A DNA stretch of 64,000 nucleotides from NCBI RefSeq assembly GCF_900095225.1, contig NZ_LT607414.1, positions 62,001 through 126,000 on the forward strand. Reading direction: 5' to 3'. The position numbers and the translations under genes are program-made. Origin of the DNA: Pseudomonas sp. UMAB-08 (GTDB taxonomy: Bacteria; Pseudomonadota; Gammaproteobacteria; Pseudomonadales; Pseudomonadaceae). This document shows, piece by piece, positions 55,196 through 64,000 of the stretch. The notes under the pieces were generated by a model. It worked only from the letters and a program-made list of their open reading frames with translations, searched no databases and was not told the origin of the DNA. Every line of letters starts with the position of its first letter. Position 1 is the first letter of the stretch.

Positions 55196-56677
55196 ATGTT
55201 TCTCGGTATTGATTGCGGCACCCAGGGCACCAAGGCCATCGTGCTCGATGCAGTCAGCGGCAACGTGCTTGGCCAAGGCGCCGCGCCGCACAGCCTGATC
55301 AGCGCTGCCAATGGTCGGCGCGAGCAGGATGTGCAGCAATGGCTGGCGGCGTTCGAGCAGGCCACCCGTGATGCGCTGGCGGAGGCCGGCATCAGCGGCT
55401 TGCAGATCCAGGCCATCGGCGTTTCCGGACAGCAACACGGCCTGGTTCTACTGGATCAGCAAGGCGAAGTGTTGCGCCCGGCCAAACTGTGGTGCGACAC
55501 CGAATCCACCCCGGAAAACAACCGATTACTGGACTATCTCGGCGGCGAAGCCGGCTCTCTCGCGCGTCTCGGTGTTGCCATCGCACCGGGTTACACGGTC
55601 TCAAAGCTGCTGTGGACCCTGGAGCACCATCCTGAGCTTTTCGCACGCATCGACAAGATTTTGCTGCCTCACGACTACCTCAACTACTGGCTGACCGGAC
55701 GCTGTTGCAGCGAATTCGGCGACGCCTCCGGCACCGGTTATTTCAACGTACGCACGCGTAGTTGGGACGTGGCACTACTCGAACATATCGACCCCAGTGG
55801 CCGCTTGAGCCGCGCCTTGCCTACGCTGATCGACGCACAGCAGGCCGTGGGCACGATTCGTCCACAGATCGCCCAGCTACTGGGGCTAAATCCGGACGCT
55901 ATTGTCGCCAGTGGTGGTGGCGACAATATGATGGGCGCCATCGGCACCGGCAATATCCAACCCGGCTCGATCACCATGAGCCTTGGTTCCTCGGGCACTG
56001 TCTACGCCTACGCGGACCAGCCACAGGTCAGCGACCAAGCCTCGGTGGCGACCTTCTGTTCTTCCTCGGGGGGGTGGCTGCCGTTGATTTGCACCATGAA
56101 CCTGACCAATGCCACCAGCGCCATACGCGAACTGTTTGCCTTGGACATCGACAGCTTCAACCGCGCGATAGCCCAGGCGCCGATCGGTGCCGAAGGCGTG
56201 CTGATGCTGCCCTTCCTCAATGGCGAACGTGTACCCGCCCTGCCTCACGCCACCGGCAGTATTCTGGGGCTTAACAGCACCAACCTGAGCCAGGCCAACC
56301 TGTGCCGTGCAGTGATCGAAGGCACCACCTTTGGTTTGCGCTACGGCCTGGACCTGCTGCGTGCCAATGGCATCAAGAGTGAGACGGTCCGCTTGATCGG
56401 CGGCGGCGCTAAAAGCGCGATCTGGCGGCAAATCGTCGCGAATGTCATGGACACCCCGGTCATCTGCACCGCACACAGTGAAGCCGCCGCACTCGGCGCG
56501 GCTATTCAGGCCGCATGGTGCTGGTCCGCAGAAAACGGACAAAGTCAGAGCTTGCAGGCATTGTGTCAGCGCTGCGTGAGCCTCGACGCCAGCAGCGAAA
56601 CCCGACCAATCCCCGAGAATGTCATTGCTTATCAGCAGGTCTACGACCGCTATCGTCATTATTTACGGGCACTTTAA
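55196..56677 (+). CDS. mtlY: MtlY, xylulokinase
   Basis: 493 aa from the ATG at 55196. FGGY-family sugar kinase: FLGIDCGTQGTKAIVLD at the N-terminus, GVSGQQHGLVLLD, and GGGAKSAIWRQIVANVMDTPV near the C-terminus. It phosphorylates D-xylulose made from arabitol. It starts 7 nt after the mtlD stop. Longer in-frame starts overlap mtlD and are not needed. Confidence 0.93.
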   Translation: MFLGIDCGTQGTKAIVLDAVSGNVLGQGAAPHSLISAANGRREQDVQQWLAAFEQATRDALAEAGISGLQIQAIGVSGQQHGLVLLDQQGEVLRPAKLWCDTESTPENNRLLDYLGGEAGSLARLGVAIAPGYTVSKLLWTLEHHPELFARIDKILLPHDYLNYWLTGRCCSEFGDASGTGYFNVRTRSWDVALLEHIDPSGRLSRALPTLIDAQQAVGTIRPQIAQLLGLNPDAIVASGGGDNMMGAIGTGNIQPGSITMSLGSSGTVYAYADQPQVSDQASVATFCSSSGGWLPLICTMNLTNATSAIRELFALDIDSFNRAIAQAPIGAEGVLMLPFLNGERVPALPHATGSILGLNSTNLSQANLCRAVIEGTTFGLRYGLDLLRANGIKSETVRLIGGGAKSAIWRQIVANVMDTPVICTAHSEAAALGAAIQAAWCWSAENGQSQSLQALCQRCVSLDASSETRPIPENVIAYQQVYDRYRHYLRAL

Positions 56678-56692
56678 GGCCGTGGAGTAACT

Positions 56693-57631
56693 ATGTTTTT
56701 AGTCTGTGGCGAAGCGCTGTTCGATTTTTTCAGTCAGCCAGACAACAACGGGCAGAGCAACAAAGTGGGTTTTCAGGCCATTGCGGGTGGCTCGCCGTTC
56801 AACGTCGCGGTGGGCCTGCGCCGCCTGGGCGTTGATGCGGCTTTTTTTGCAGGGATTTCCACCGATTATCTGGGCCGTCGTCTGCGCACGGTGCTCGACG
56901 AGGAAGGTGTGCAGCCTGATTACCTGATCGACTTCGACGCGCCAACCACCTTGGCGATGGTCGCTGTGGGGGCCGACGGCTCGCCGCACTACAGCTTTCG
57001 CGGTGAAGGGTGCGCGGACCGGCAATTGCAGGTTCAGCACCTACCAACGCTGGATGAGCGCGTGCGCGGTATTCACATCGGTTCGTTCTCGCTGGTGGTG
57101 CAACCCATTGCCGACACGCTGTTGGCGCTGATCGAACGTGAAAGCGACCAGCGTCTGATCACACTCGACCCCAACGTACGCCTCAATCCGGAGCCCGATA
57201 TCGAACGTTGGCGAGAACAGATCGACGCCTTTGCCGAGCATGCCCACATCATCAAGGTCAGCGATGAAGACCTGAACCTGCTGTACCCGGATCGCGACCC
57301 ACACAGCATTGCCCAGAGCTGGTTGAACAAACGCTGCCAACTGGTCTTCCTCACCCGAGGCAGCAAAGGCGCCAGCGTCTTCACTCGCCAGCATGGAAAC
57401 TGGTCGGTACCCGCCCATGAAATCATCACTGCCGATACCGTGGGCGCAGGCGACACGTTCCAGGCCGCACTGATTACCTTTCTCAGCGAACGGCAACTTG
57501 ATAGCCCAAGCGGATTGGAACAGCTGTCCAGAGCGCTTATCGACGCAATGCTTAACTTCGCCGTCGCGGCCGCGGCGCTGACCTGCACCAAGGTCGGCCC
57601 GGATTTACCTTATCGAGATCAATTAGCATGA
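56693..57631 (+). CDS. mtlZ: MtlZ, fructokinase (PfkB family)
   Basis: 312 aa. PfkB-family motifs: GGSPFNVAVGLRRLG at the N-terminus and DTVGAGDTFQAALI with the catalytic Asp near the C-terminus. It phosphorylates fructose made from mannitol, giving fructose-6-phosphate. It starts 15 nt after mtlY, and its end overlaps the next gene (ATGA). Confidence 0.93.
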   Translation: MFLVCGEALFDFFSQPDNNGQSNKVGFQAIAGGSPFNVAVGLRRLGVDAAFFAGISTDYLGRRLRTVLDEEGVQPDYLIDFDAPTTLAMVAVGADGSPHYSFRGEGCADRQLQVQHLPTLDERVRGIHIGSFSLVVQPIADTLLALIERESDQRLITLDPNVRLNPEPDIERWREQIDAFAEHAHIIKVSDEDLNLLYPDRDPHSIAQSWLNKRCQLVFLTRGSKGASVFTRQHGNWSVPAHEIITADTVGAGDTFQAALITFLSERQLDSPSGLEQLSRALIDAMLNFAVAAAALTCTKVGPDLPYRDQLA

Positions 57632-57954
57632 ACGAGCAAGCCACCAACGGGATTGTCGACTGCAAGAGCATCGACCAGGTCCGCAAAAATATCGATCAGA
57701 TTGATCGCGACATCGTCACGCTCTTGGCCAAGCGCGGCGCCTACGTAGAACAGGCGGCCCATTTCAAAAAAACTACCGATGACGTAAAAGCCCCGCAAAG
57801 GGTCGAGCAGGTCATTGCCAAGGTAGTTTCGTTATCCATGGAGCTGGGCGCCAACCCGGCAGTGACCGAGCAAGTCTATAGGGCGATGATTAGCGCGTTT
57901 ATCAATCAGGAGCTGATGGCACACGCGGAGATTCAGAAACCAGCCTCGCGCTGA
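57628..57954 (+). CDS. Chorismate mutase type II family protein
   Basis: 108 aa, all-helical AroQ fold. Key positions follow the AroQ/PchB pattern: Arg in VRKNIDQIDRDIVTLLAKRGAYV and Lys in AAHFKK, then VKAPQRVEQVI and a C-terminal helix with ISAFINQEL. It has no signal peptide. It could be a chorismate mutase or an isochorismate-pyruvate lyase-like protein. Its start overlaps the fructokinase stop (ATGA), so it is the last gene of the mtl operon, an unexpected neighbour for polyol use. Confidence 0.83.
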   Translation: MNEQATNGIVDCKSIDQVRKNIDQIDRDIVTLLAKRGAYVEQAAHFKKTTDDVKAPQRVEQVIAKVVSLSMELGANPAVTEQVYRAMISAFINQELMAHAEIQKPASR

Positions 57955-57971
57955 GCATAGGGCGGCAGATA

Positions 57972-58014
57972 CAGGCAAGCCTGCTCCCCACTGTGCCAGG
58001 AGCAGGCTTGCCTG
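57972..58014. repeat. REP-like inverted repeat between convergent genes
   Basis: CAGGCAAGCCTGCTCC (57972-57987) pairs perfectly with GGAGCAGGCTTGCCTG (57999-58014) around an 11-nt loop. The GAGCAGGCTTGCCTG arm resembles repeated extragenic palindromes of fluorescent pseudomonads. No T-run follows. Confidence 0.6.
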
Positions 58015-58047
58015 AAGAGGGTGTGTCAGGCAAACCGATTCAACGGG

Positions 58048-58752
58048 TTAACCTGCCAACCCTACATACACATTCTGCACATCGTCATGGCCATCGATGG
58101 CTTCAAGAAACGCTTCGACTTCAGCCATTTGCTCGTCGCTCAGGCCATCAACGGTGCTTTTTGGGCGATAACCCAGCTGTGCGGACTGCACGATAAAGCC
58201 GAACTCAGGCAGTGCCTTGCAAACGGCATCCAGATCGGTCAACTCGGTGAGGAACAGGGTGGCGCCGTCTTCTCCGGGTTCGAAATCCTGAGCACCCGCC
58301 TCGATGGCCGCTAATTCAGCATCCGCGTCCGGTGTGGCGGGAACGGCCTCGATCAGGCCCTGATGATTGAAGTCCCAGGAAACAGAACCGGCGGCCCCCA
58401 GTTGCCCTTTGCGGAACAACACACGGATTTCCGAGACGGTACGGTTGATGTTGTCGGTCAGGCACTCGATGATCACCGGGACACGGTGCGGCGCAAAACC
58501 TTCGTAGGTCAGACGCTCGAACGTCACGCCCTCACCCAGCAAGCCAGCGCCTTTTTTGATAGCGCGCTCGAGGGTTTCGCGAGGCATCGAGGCCTTTTTC
58601 GCCTGCTCGACAACCAGTCGCAGACGCGGGTTCATGTCAGGATCAGCGCCAGCACGCGCAGCGATCATGATTTCCTTGGACAGCTTGCCAAAAATCCGCC
58701 CTTTAGCGTTGGATGCTGCTTCTTTATGCTTGACCTTCCACTGTGCGCCCAT
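58048..58752 (-). CDS. YebC/PmpR family protein (TACO1-like)
   Basis: 234 aa, typical length. It starts [33 protein letters not shown] and continues with [34 protein letters not shown], the conserved YebC N-terminus. Family members bind DNA as regulators and some help ribosomes through proline stretches. The WKVKHKEA start differs from the usual WANIKHRK of canonical YebC and is closer to the YeeN branch, so this is probably a second paralogue. It converges with the mtl operon. Confidence 0.87.
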   Translation of the reverse strand: MGAQWKVKHKEAASNAKGRIFGKLSKEIMIAARAGADPDMNPRLRLVVEQAKKASMPRETLERAIKKGAGLLGEGVTFERLTYEGFAPHRVPVIIECLTDNINRTVSEIRVLFRKGQLGAAGSVSWDFNHQGLIEAVPATPDADAELAAIEAGAQDFEPGEDGATLFLTELTDLDAVCKALPEFGFIVQSAQLGYRPKSTVDGLSDEQMAEVEAFLEAIDGHDDVQNVYVGLAG

Positions 58753-59051
58753 GCTTGTTCTCTTGATCCGTGACTGTTAACTGCCCCTCTCTGTCAGCAG
58801 GCAGCTGACAGCTGAGGCGGCATAACGCTGAAAATGAAGGGTATTTTATACGCGATAACGCCAGATGAAACCCCCTGCTATCAAGCCATTGATCGAACGA
58901 GGTTGATCCCGGACAGGAAAACCCTGGCTTGCGCCTGCAACACCAATACCTGAGTTGTAGTCCTTTTCCGAAAAATGGCTTAACGATGACTTTCGTCACT
59001 GGCATTCCGTACCCTCTGCACCCTTGATGCTTTAAGACCGAGGATGCGCGG
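58753..59051. other. Intergenic region between yebC-like gene and vgrG
   Basis: 299 nt between divergent genes. A hairpin-forming CAGCTGACAGCTG lies near 58801-58813. No gene, tRNA or clear promoter motif seen. Confidence 0.4.
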
Positions 59052-61220
59052 ATGAGCCGAGACAATAGAACGCTGACGACCCTGACCATCGCCCATTGCG
59101 AGTTGGCGCTACAGGTCATCAGCTTCAAGGGCCACGAAGCCTTGAATGAACCCTATCGTTTCGACATTGACCTGATCAGCCCAAACCCGCACCTGGACTT
59201 CGGCCCCCTGCTCTCGCGCAGCGCCTATCTGTCCTTCGACGCACTAAACAATAGCGTGGACAACAAAGGTATTCATGGGCTGATCGCTGGCGCCTGCCTG
59301 CTCTATGCGGGTACCAGCTTGAGCCATTACCGCATTCATCTGGCGCCCAGGATGCACGTGCTGCAGCAGCGCAGTCATCGACGGATTTTTCAGGCATTGA
59401 GCGTGCCGCAGATCATCGCTCAACTCCTTGAAGAACATGGTATCGACGATGACAGCTACCGTTTCGAGCAGATGGTCGGGCTGTATCCGCCACGGTCAAT
59501 GTGTGTTCAATACGACGAAAGCGATCTGCATCTGCTGCAACGCCTGTGCGAAGAAGAAGGCATCCACTACCACTTCGAACACCGCCACAACGGCCACGTA
59601 CTGATTTTTGCCGATGATCCGGGCAGCTTTCCCGAGCAGCCAACGCCGATCCGGTTCCATATGAACGATGGCCGCGCTGCATCCCCGGCGACGATAAGCC
59701 ATATGGCCAAACGTTTTTCCATTCCGCCCAGCTACAGCAGCCAGGGCCCGGCCCCCATCGATCAACCCTCAATAATGACCGGGGACAACATCCGTTATGC
59801 GCCAGCCAGTGACCCTGCCGTCAATCAGCCTTGCGAATCCTTTCGCCGTGTAGATCAGTCGACCCCTGAAGACGCCCGAACAAGGCAACTGAGCGAGCGC
59901 ACACTGGAGCGTTTGCGTTGCGAGAGACGCCTGGTACACGGTCACAGCAATCAGCCCGCGCCGGTCAGTGGCCGGATTCAGCAAGTGTTTGGTCATCCCG
60001 ACAACCTGTTCAATGATCAGTGGCTACTGACTGAAGTCCACCATGCAGGCAAACAACTGCAGTTGCTGAACGGCTTCGACCCGCTCGATATCGCTGCGAT
60101 ATTCGATCATGATCCACCTCGTGGCAGAAAATGGTGGGAATCCACGGATCATCCTCCCGGGGTTATGCCGGGCACAGGGATCGCACCCTTCAATCAAGGC
60201 TATCGCACCCATTTTCGGGCTATCCCGTGGACCCAGCCTTTTCGGCCGCAGCTCAAACACTGCAAACCGCAGATTCCTGATGGTCAGACGGTCACATTGG
60301 TCGGCGTCGATGAGCACCCTGTTCAGCGCGATGAACACGGCCAGATTCAGGTCAGGTTTCACTGGCATGCAGACGTCAACTGCTGGGTACCGCTGGCCAG
60401 TCAAGGCAAACCGAATGACAGCAACGCGCCCGAATTAACCGGGGGTTCGCACATGCGAGTGCGTTATTTCGACAATGACCCGGATCGGCCAGTGGTCTGC
60501 GGTAACCCGATTGAAGTCACCGATACGAAGGCGCAGCCAACACGGATCCGAGTTGACGGTCGCCCTCTGGAACCCGTGTCCGAGCGCATTCATTTAAGTG
60601 CTGGCCAAGCACTACACGCGGATGCCGGTCATTCGCTGACGCTGAACACACTCCACACCCGTATTGAGCTGCGACGTGAGAGTATCCAGGTAACAGGCCC
60701 ACAAAGCCTCTCCAAGGGCTCGGATCAAGCCATTGAACGGTTTCAGGACGCTCCGATCCCAGGCACCGCTGTGTGTCGCGAAGATCGGTCGCCCTACGGA
60801 CAACCTTCACTGTCTGGCATCGACCTGCGTCTGACCGAAGAACCCGGCCTGCTTGGGCAGCCCTTGGCGCATCGTATCTGGTACATCGTGCGCATGGACG
60901 CACCCAGCCTGAAGAATCTGGCACGCCTGGAGCCGCAGCATTTTCTATTCGACGGCAAGACCGATCACCAAGGATTTCTAGGCCTGGACCAGGAACAGCT
61001 TCAGCAGTTGGCTGCGGAGTACCGAAAAACCCCGCAACGACTGTGTCTGGTGCACCCCGGCTCCTGCCAGCCGCTGTCGCAGTACTTCCAGCAAAACTGG
61101 ACATCGCAACAGCTTCTAGCGTTCAGCAGCCCCACGGCCACTGCGGAGCCTGCGCCACCCTCGCCGGCATCTGCACCCGCCGATTTGAGCGCACTGTTCC
61201 AATGGGTGAGCCGGCCTTAG
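59052..61220 (+). CDS. vgrG: Orphan VgrG, type VI secretion spike with C-terminal extension
   Basis: 722 aa. The gp27-like base is at about 1-350, with the conserved ESDLHLLQRLCEEEGIHYHFEH (156-177). The gp5-like OB domain is at about 405-485 (DEHGQIQVRFHWHADVNCW ... VRYFDNDPDRPVVCGNP). The needle that should follow is short (about 490-550). An extra domain at about 590-685 has beta strands and GKTDHQGFLGLDQEQLQQLAAEYR, and the protein ends in a Pro/Ala/Ser tail. No effector or adaptor gene is next to it, so the extension may be the cargo or an adaptor itself. The gene is alone between minus-strand genes. Confidence 0.88.
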   Translation: MSRDNRTLTTLTIAHCELALQVISFKGHEALNEPYRFDIDLISPNPHLDFGPLLSRSAYLSFDALNNSVDNKGIHGLIAGACLLYAGTSLSHYRIHLAPRMHVLQQRSHRRIFQALSVPQIIAQLLEEHGIDDDSYRFEQMVGLYPPRSMCVQYDESDLHLLQRLCEEEGIHYHFEHRHNGHVLIFADDPGSFPEQPTPIRFHMNDGRAASPATISHMAKRFSIPPSYSSQGPAPIDQPSIMTGDNIRYAPASDPAVNQPCESFRRVDQSTPEDARTRQLSERTLERLRCERRLVHGHSNQPAPVSGRIQQVFGHPDNLFNDQWLLTEVHHAGKQLQLLNGFDPLDIAAIFDHDPPRGRKWWESTDHPPGVMPGTGIAPFNQGYRTHFRAIPWTQPFRPQLKHCKPQIPDGQTVTLVGVDEHPVQRDEHGQIQVRFHWHADVNCWVPLASQGKPNDSNAPELTGGSHMRVRYFDNDPDRPVVCGNPIEVTDTKAQPTRIRVDGRPLEPVSERIHLSAGQALHADAGHSLTLNTLHTRIELRRESIQVTGPQSLSKGSDQAIERFQDAPIPGTAVCREDRSPYGQPSLSGIDLRLTEEPGLLGQPLAHRIWYIVRMDAPSLKNLARLEPQHFLFDGKTDHQGFLGLDQEQLQQLAAEYRKTPQRLCLVHPGSCQPLSQYFQQNWTSQQLLAFSSPTATAEPAPPSPASAPADLSALFQWVSRP

Positions 61221-61235
61221 CCGCACAAAGGGCGA

Positions 61236-62009
61236 TTAACGACCCTTGAACAGAGGCTCACGTTTTTCAATGAACGCCGCCATGCCTTCTTTCTGATCCT
61301 GTGTGGCGAAGGCCGCATGGAATACCCGGCGCTCGAAACGGATGCCTTCAGACAGACTGACTTCAAAGGCCCGATTGACGCTTTCCTTGACCATCATTGC
61401 CACAGGCAAGGATTTGGCGGCGATTTCAGCGGCCACTTTCAGCGCTTCGTCCAGCAGATCATCGACCGGCAGTACTCGCGCTACCAGTCCCGAGCGCTCG
61501 GCTTCCACGGCATCGATCAGTCGCCCGCTGAGGCACATCTCCATCGCCTTGGCCTTGCCCACGGCGCGCGTCAGACGTTGAGTCCCGCCCATGCCCGGCA
61601 GAACACCCAACTTAATCTCCGGCTGGCCGAATTTCGCGTTATCGCCCGCCAAAATGAAATCGCACATCAGCGCCAGCTCGCAGCCGCCGCCCAACGCGAA
61701 ACCGGCTACGGCCGCAATCATCGGTTTACGTCGACTGGCGACGCGGTCGCTGTCCGAAAACAGGTCATCCAGGTAAATCTGTGGATAGGTCAGCTCAACC
61801 ATTTCCTTGATATCAGCGCCAGCGGCGAAGGCTTTTTTCGAGCCTGTCAGCACAATACAGCCGATATCGCGATTGGCGTCCAACACGTCCAGCGCCTGGT
61901 TCAATTCACTGACCAACTGCGCATTAAGGGCATTCAGCGCCTGCGGACGGTTCAGGGTAATCAATCCGACGCGACCTCGGATCTCCATTAAAATAGTTTC
62001 ATAACCCAT
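61236..62009 (-). CDS. Enoyl-CoA hydratase
   Basis: 257 aa crotonase fold. Both catalytic glutamates are present ([14 protein letters not shown] and [16 protein letters not shown]), and the oxyanion loop [13 protein letters not shown] is intact, so it should be a true 2-enoyl-CoA hydratase. It is the third gene of a minus-strand beta-oxidation run, after thiolase and acyl-CoA dehydrogenase, with a 90-nt A/T-rich gap before it. Confidence 0.92.
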   Translation of the reverse strand: MGYETILMEIRGRVGLITLNRPQALNALNAQLVSELNQALDVLDANRDIGCIVLTGSKKAFAAGADIKEMVELTYPQIYLDDLFSDSDRVASRRKPMIAAVAGFALGGGCELALMCDFILAGDNAKFGQPEIKLGVLPGMGGTQRLTRAVGKAKAMEMCLSGRLIDAVEAERSGLVARVLPVDDLLDEALKVAAEIAAKSLPVAMMVKESVNRAFEVSLSEGIRFERRVFHAAFATQDQKEGMAAFIEKREPLFKGR

Positions 62010-62099
62010 TGATATATATCCTTAATTTTATAAATAACAGAAAACGTCAAATCAAACAAAACACATCAATATTCGAATACAACCTCATGATAAATAACA

Positions 62100-63227
62100 C
62101 TAAAGACTTCTAGAGATAACCATTCTCTGAATATCACTGGTGCCTTCATAAATCTGACAGACACGGACGTCGCGGTAAATACGTTCCAGCGGAAAATCAC
62201 TGAGGTAACCATAACCACCCAGTGTTTGCAGCGCGCTAGAGCACACTTTTTCGGCCATTTCCGAGGCGAACAGTTTGGCCATAGAGGCCTCAACCAGCGC
62301 CGGTTTACCACTGTCACGCAGGGCCGCTGCGTAATGCACCATTTGCCGCGCAACCGCGATTGAGGTCGCCATGTCAGCCAGCCGGAACGCCACGGCCTGG
62401 TGCTCGATCAGTGACTTGCCAAAACTTTCACGCTCCTTGGCGTAATCACGCGCGACTTCAAATGCCGCACGAGCCATGCCGACCGATTGCGATGCAATGC
62501 CGACACGCCCGCCCTCGAGGTTGGCCAACGCGATTTTGTAGCCCTCACCTTCTTCGCCCAAACGCTGTTCGACCGGGACTTTAACGTCTTCAAACAGAAT
62601 CTGGCAGGTGTCGGAGGCGTGCTGGCCGAGCTTGTCCTCGACCCGCGCAACTTTATAACCGGGCGAGTCGGTCGGCACGATAAAGGCGCTGATCCCACGT
62701 TTCCCCGCACTGGGGTCGGTCACGGCGAACACGATCACCACCCCCGCGTTTTGCCCGGAGGTGATGAACTGCTTGCAGCCGTTGAGCACGTAATGATCGC
62801 CTTCACGACGGGCGCGGGTGCGCAGGCTGCTGGCGTCGGAACCGGCCTGAGGCTCAGTCAGGGCAAAGGCCCCAAGCATGGCGCCGCTGGCCAGGGGTCG
62901 AAGAAAGCGCTCTTTCTGCTGATCGTTGCCGAATTTGAGAATCGGCACACAACCCACCGAATTGTGCACGCTCATGATGGTCGAGCAGGCGCCATCGCCA
63001 GCCGCGATCTCTTCCAGAGCCATGGCGTAAGCCAGATAACCCGTATCGCAGCCACCCCATTGCTCAGGCACCAGCATGCCGAAGAAGCCCAGTTCAGCCA
63101 TCTCGCCGATGGCCTGCCGCGGGAACGAATGGTCGCGATCCCATTGCGCGGCGAACGGTCTGAGCCGCTCCTGGGCGAACTGACGGGCCGCGTCACTGAT
63201 CTGCTGTTGTTCTTCTGTGGGTAGCAT
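62100..63227 (-). CDS. Acyl-CoA dehydrogenase
   Basis: 375 aa, standard length. FAD/substrate motifs: [17 protein letters not shown], the [23 protein letters not shown] lid, and the catalytic-Glu region near the C-terminus ([18 protein letters not shown]). It oxidises acyl-CoA to enoyl-CoA and passes electrons to ETF. It starts 21 nt after the thiolase stop. Confidence 0.94.
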   Translation of the reverse strand: MLPTEEQQQISDAARQFAQERLRPFAAQWDRDHSFPRQAIGEMAELGFFGMLVPEQWGGCDTGYLAYAMALEEIAAGDGACSTIMSVHNSVGCVPILKFGNDQQKERFLRPLASGAMLGAFALTEPQAGSDASSLRTRARREGDHYVLNGCKQFITSGQNAGVVIVFAVTDPSAGKRGISAFIVPTDSPGYKVARVEDKLGQHASDTCQILFEDVKVPVEQRLGEEGEGYKIALANLEGGRVGIASQSVGMARAAFEVARDYAKERESFGKSLIEHQAVAFRLADMATSIAVARQMVHYAAALRDSGKPALVEASMAKLFASEMAEKVCSSALQTLGGYGYLSDFPLERIYRDVRVCQIYEGTSDIQRMVISRSL

Positions 63228-63248
63228 GACTTTTCCTCGTTAACCGTC

Positions 63249-64000
63249 TCAGTACAGGCATTCGACCGCAATGGCTGTCGCTTCGCCGCCGCCAATGCAC
63301 ACGGCGGCGACGCCACGGCGCAGGCCTTTTTGACGCAGGGCCGACAGCAGCGTGACCAGAATCCGTGCCCCCGAGGCGCCAATTGGATGACCCAGGGCAC
63401 AGGCGCCACCATGGACGTTCACTTTGCTGTGGGGCAGTTCCAGCTTGCTCATGGTCACCAGCGCGACCACCGCGAACGCTTCATTGACTTCGAACAGGTC
63501 CACTTCGTCCAGCGACCAACCTGTCTTGCCCATCAGTTTTTTGATCGCGCCCACTGGCGCGGTCGGGAACAGCCCAGGCTCGTCAGCGAAAGCTGCATGG
63601 CCGCGGATCACCGCCAGCGGCTTGAGCCCACGTGTCAGTGCTTCTGATTGACGCATCAGCATCAGCGCCGCAGCACCGTCGGAGATCGAGCTGGAGTTGG
63701 CCGCCGTCACGGTGCCGCCTTCGCGGAATGCCGGTTTCAGGGTAGGAATTTTGTCCAACCGAGCCTTGGGCGGCTGTTCATCGTCGCTGATCAGGCGTTG
63801 CTCCTTGCCCACTGTGACCTGCACCGGGACGATTTCGGCCGCAAAACTGCCACTGCTGATCGCGTGTTGCGCCCGCGTCAGGGAATTAATGGCAAAGTCG
63901 TCCTGCGCTTCACGGCTAAAGCCATTGGTTTCGGCGCAGTCCTCGGCGAAAGTGCCCATTAGCCGGCCCTTGTCGTAGGCATCTTCGAGGCCATCAAGGA
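63249..64000 (-). CDS. Acetyl-CoA acyltransferase (thiolase), partial
   Basis: The C-terminal 250 codons; the N-terminal part with the first active-site Cys lies beyond the right edge. Visible thiolase motifs: NSSSISDGAAALMLM, NVHGGACALGHPIGASGARI (catalytic His) and CIGGGEATAIAVE (second Cys). It makes acetyl-CoA plus a shortened acyl-CoA. First gene of the visible beta-oxidation run; it may start the operon. Confidence 0.93.
   Translation of the reverse strand, partial: LDGLEDAYDKGRLMGTFAEDCAETNGFSREAQDDFAINSLTRAQHAISSGSFAAEIVPVQVTVGKEQRLISDDEQPPKARLDKIPTLKPAFREGGTVTAANSSSISDGAAALMLMRQSEALTRGLKPLAVIRGHAAFADEPGLFPTAPVGAIKKLMGKTGWSLDEVDLFEVNEAFAVVALVTMSKLELPHSKVNVHGGACALGHPIGASGARILVTLLSALRQKGLRRGVAAVCIGGGEATAIAVECLY

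Noticed and set aside
57972-58014. Inverted repeat read as an intrinsic terminator
   Set aside because: The stem is perfect but no U-run follows on either strand; the sequence fits a REP-like element better.

Overview
The window is chromosomal DNA of a fluorescent Pseudomonas, most likely of the P. fluorescens group. The functional-amyloid fap genes, cti next to metH, the cysI/DUF934/sohB neighbourhood, a lone cobF, a complete mtlEFGKDYZ operon behind an AraC-type mtlR, and orphan hcp and vgrG genes all point there. No phage, insertion sequence, CRISPR array, rRNA or tRNA gene was recognised.

Layout. (a) 1-6.6 kb: fapB-fapF, with fapA presumably just off the left edge. An intrinsic terminator lies inside the operon after the amyloid gene. 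A convergent sigma54 activator with a VpsR-like N-terminus follows, then a small orphan gene. (b) 6.6-16.4 kb: aerobic cobalamin genes in two divergent units. The minus unit is cobW-cobN-chlI/chlD and the plus unit is cbtB-cbtA-cobE-cobM plus a DUF1272 protein. Each starts with its own cobalamin riboswitch, and the two switches lie back to back. The chelatase gene carries what looks like a complete programmed -1 frameshift signal: slippery A AAA AAG, 5-nt spacer, then an 11-bp hairpin. It would yield both an AAA+ subunit and an AAA+/vWA fusion from one gene. (c) 16.4-36 kb: conserved housekeeping genes: nfuA, an acyltransferase, cti (cis/trans fatty-acid isomerase), B12-dependent metH, an orphan periplasmic binding protein, cysI with its DUF934 partner, sohB, a histidine phosphatase, an SCP2 protein, a phosphotransferase/SDR pair, a Gfo/Idh oxidoreductase, a TSUP transporter, nudC and a dienoyl-CoA isomerase. 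A 37-codon membrane-protein gene lies upstream of cysI on the other strand. (d) 37-44.6 kb: a compact signalling island of a CHASE3/GAF hybrid kinase with three receivers, CheR, CheB, a receiver-kinase, a lone receiver, and a divergent lone receiver. It has no chemoreceptor, CheA or CheW. (e) 44.8-48.1 kb: orphan hcp, a glycosyltransferase, an unknown membrane-anchored protein, and cobF. (f) 48.2-58 kb: the mannitol/arabitol operon with regulator, ABC importer, polyol dehydrogenase, xylulokinase and fructokinase. A chorismate-mutase-like gene is translationally coupled to its end. (g) 58-64 kb: a YebC-family regulator, an orphan VgrG with a C-terminal extension, and a beta-oxidation set (enoyl-CoA hydratase, acyl-CoA dehydrogenase, thiolase) cut by the right edge.

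How the parts connect. The window both makes B12 and uses it: cobalt uptake (CbtAB), cobalt chelation (CobN with ChlI/ChlD, CobW) and corrin methylation (CobM, CobF) feed MetH. The strongest unusual signals are the chlI/chlD recoding site, the paired riboswitches, the terminator inside fap, the phased AGTGCA repeats before mtlE, and the receptor-less CheB/CheR signalling operon. Assignments come from reading the sequence and from family knowledge; no database search was run.
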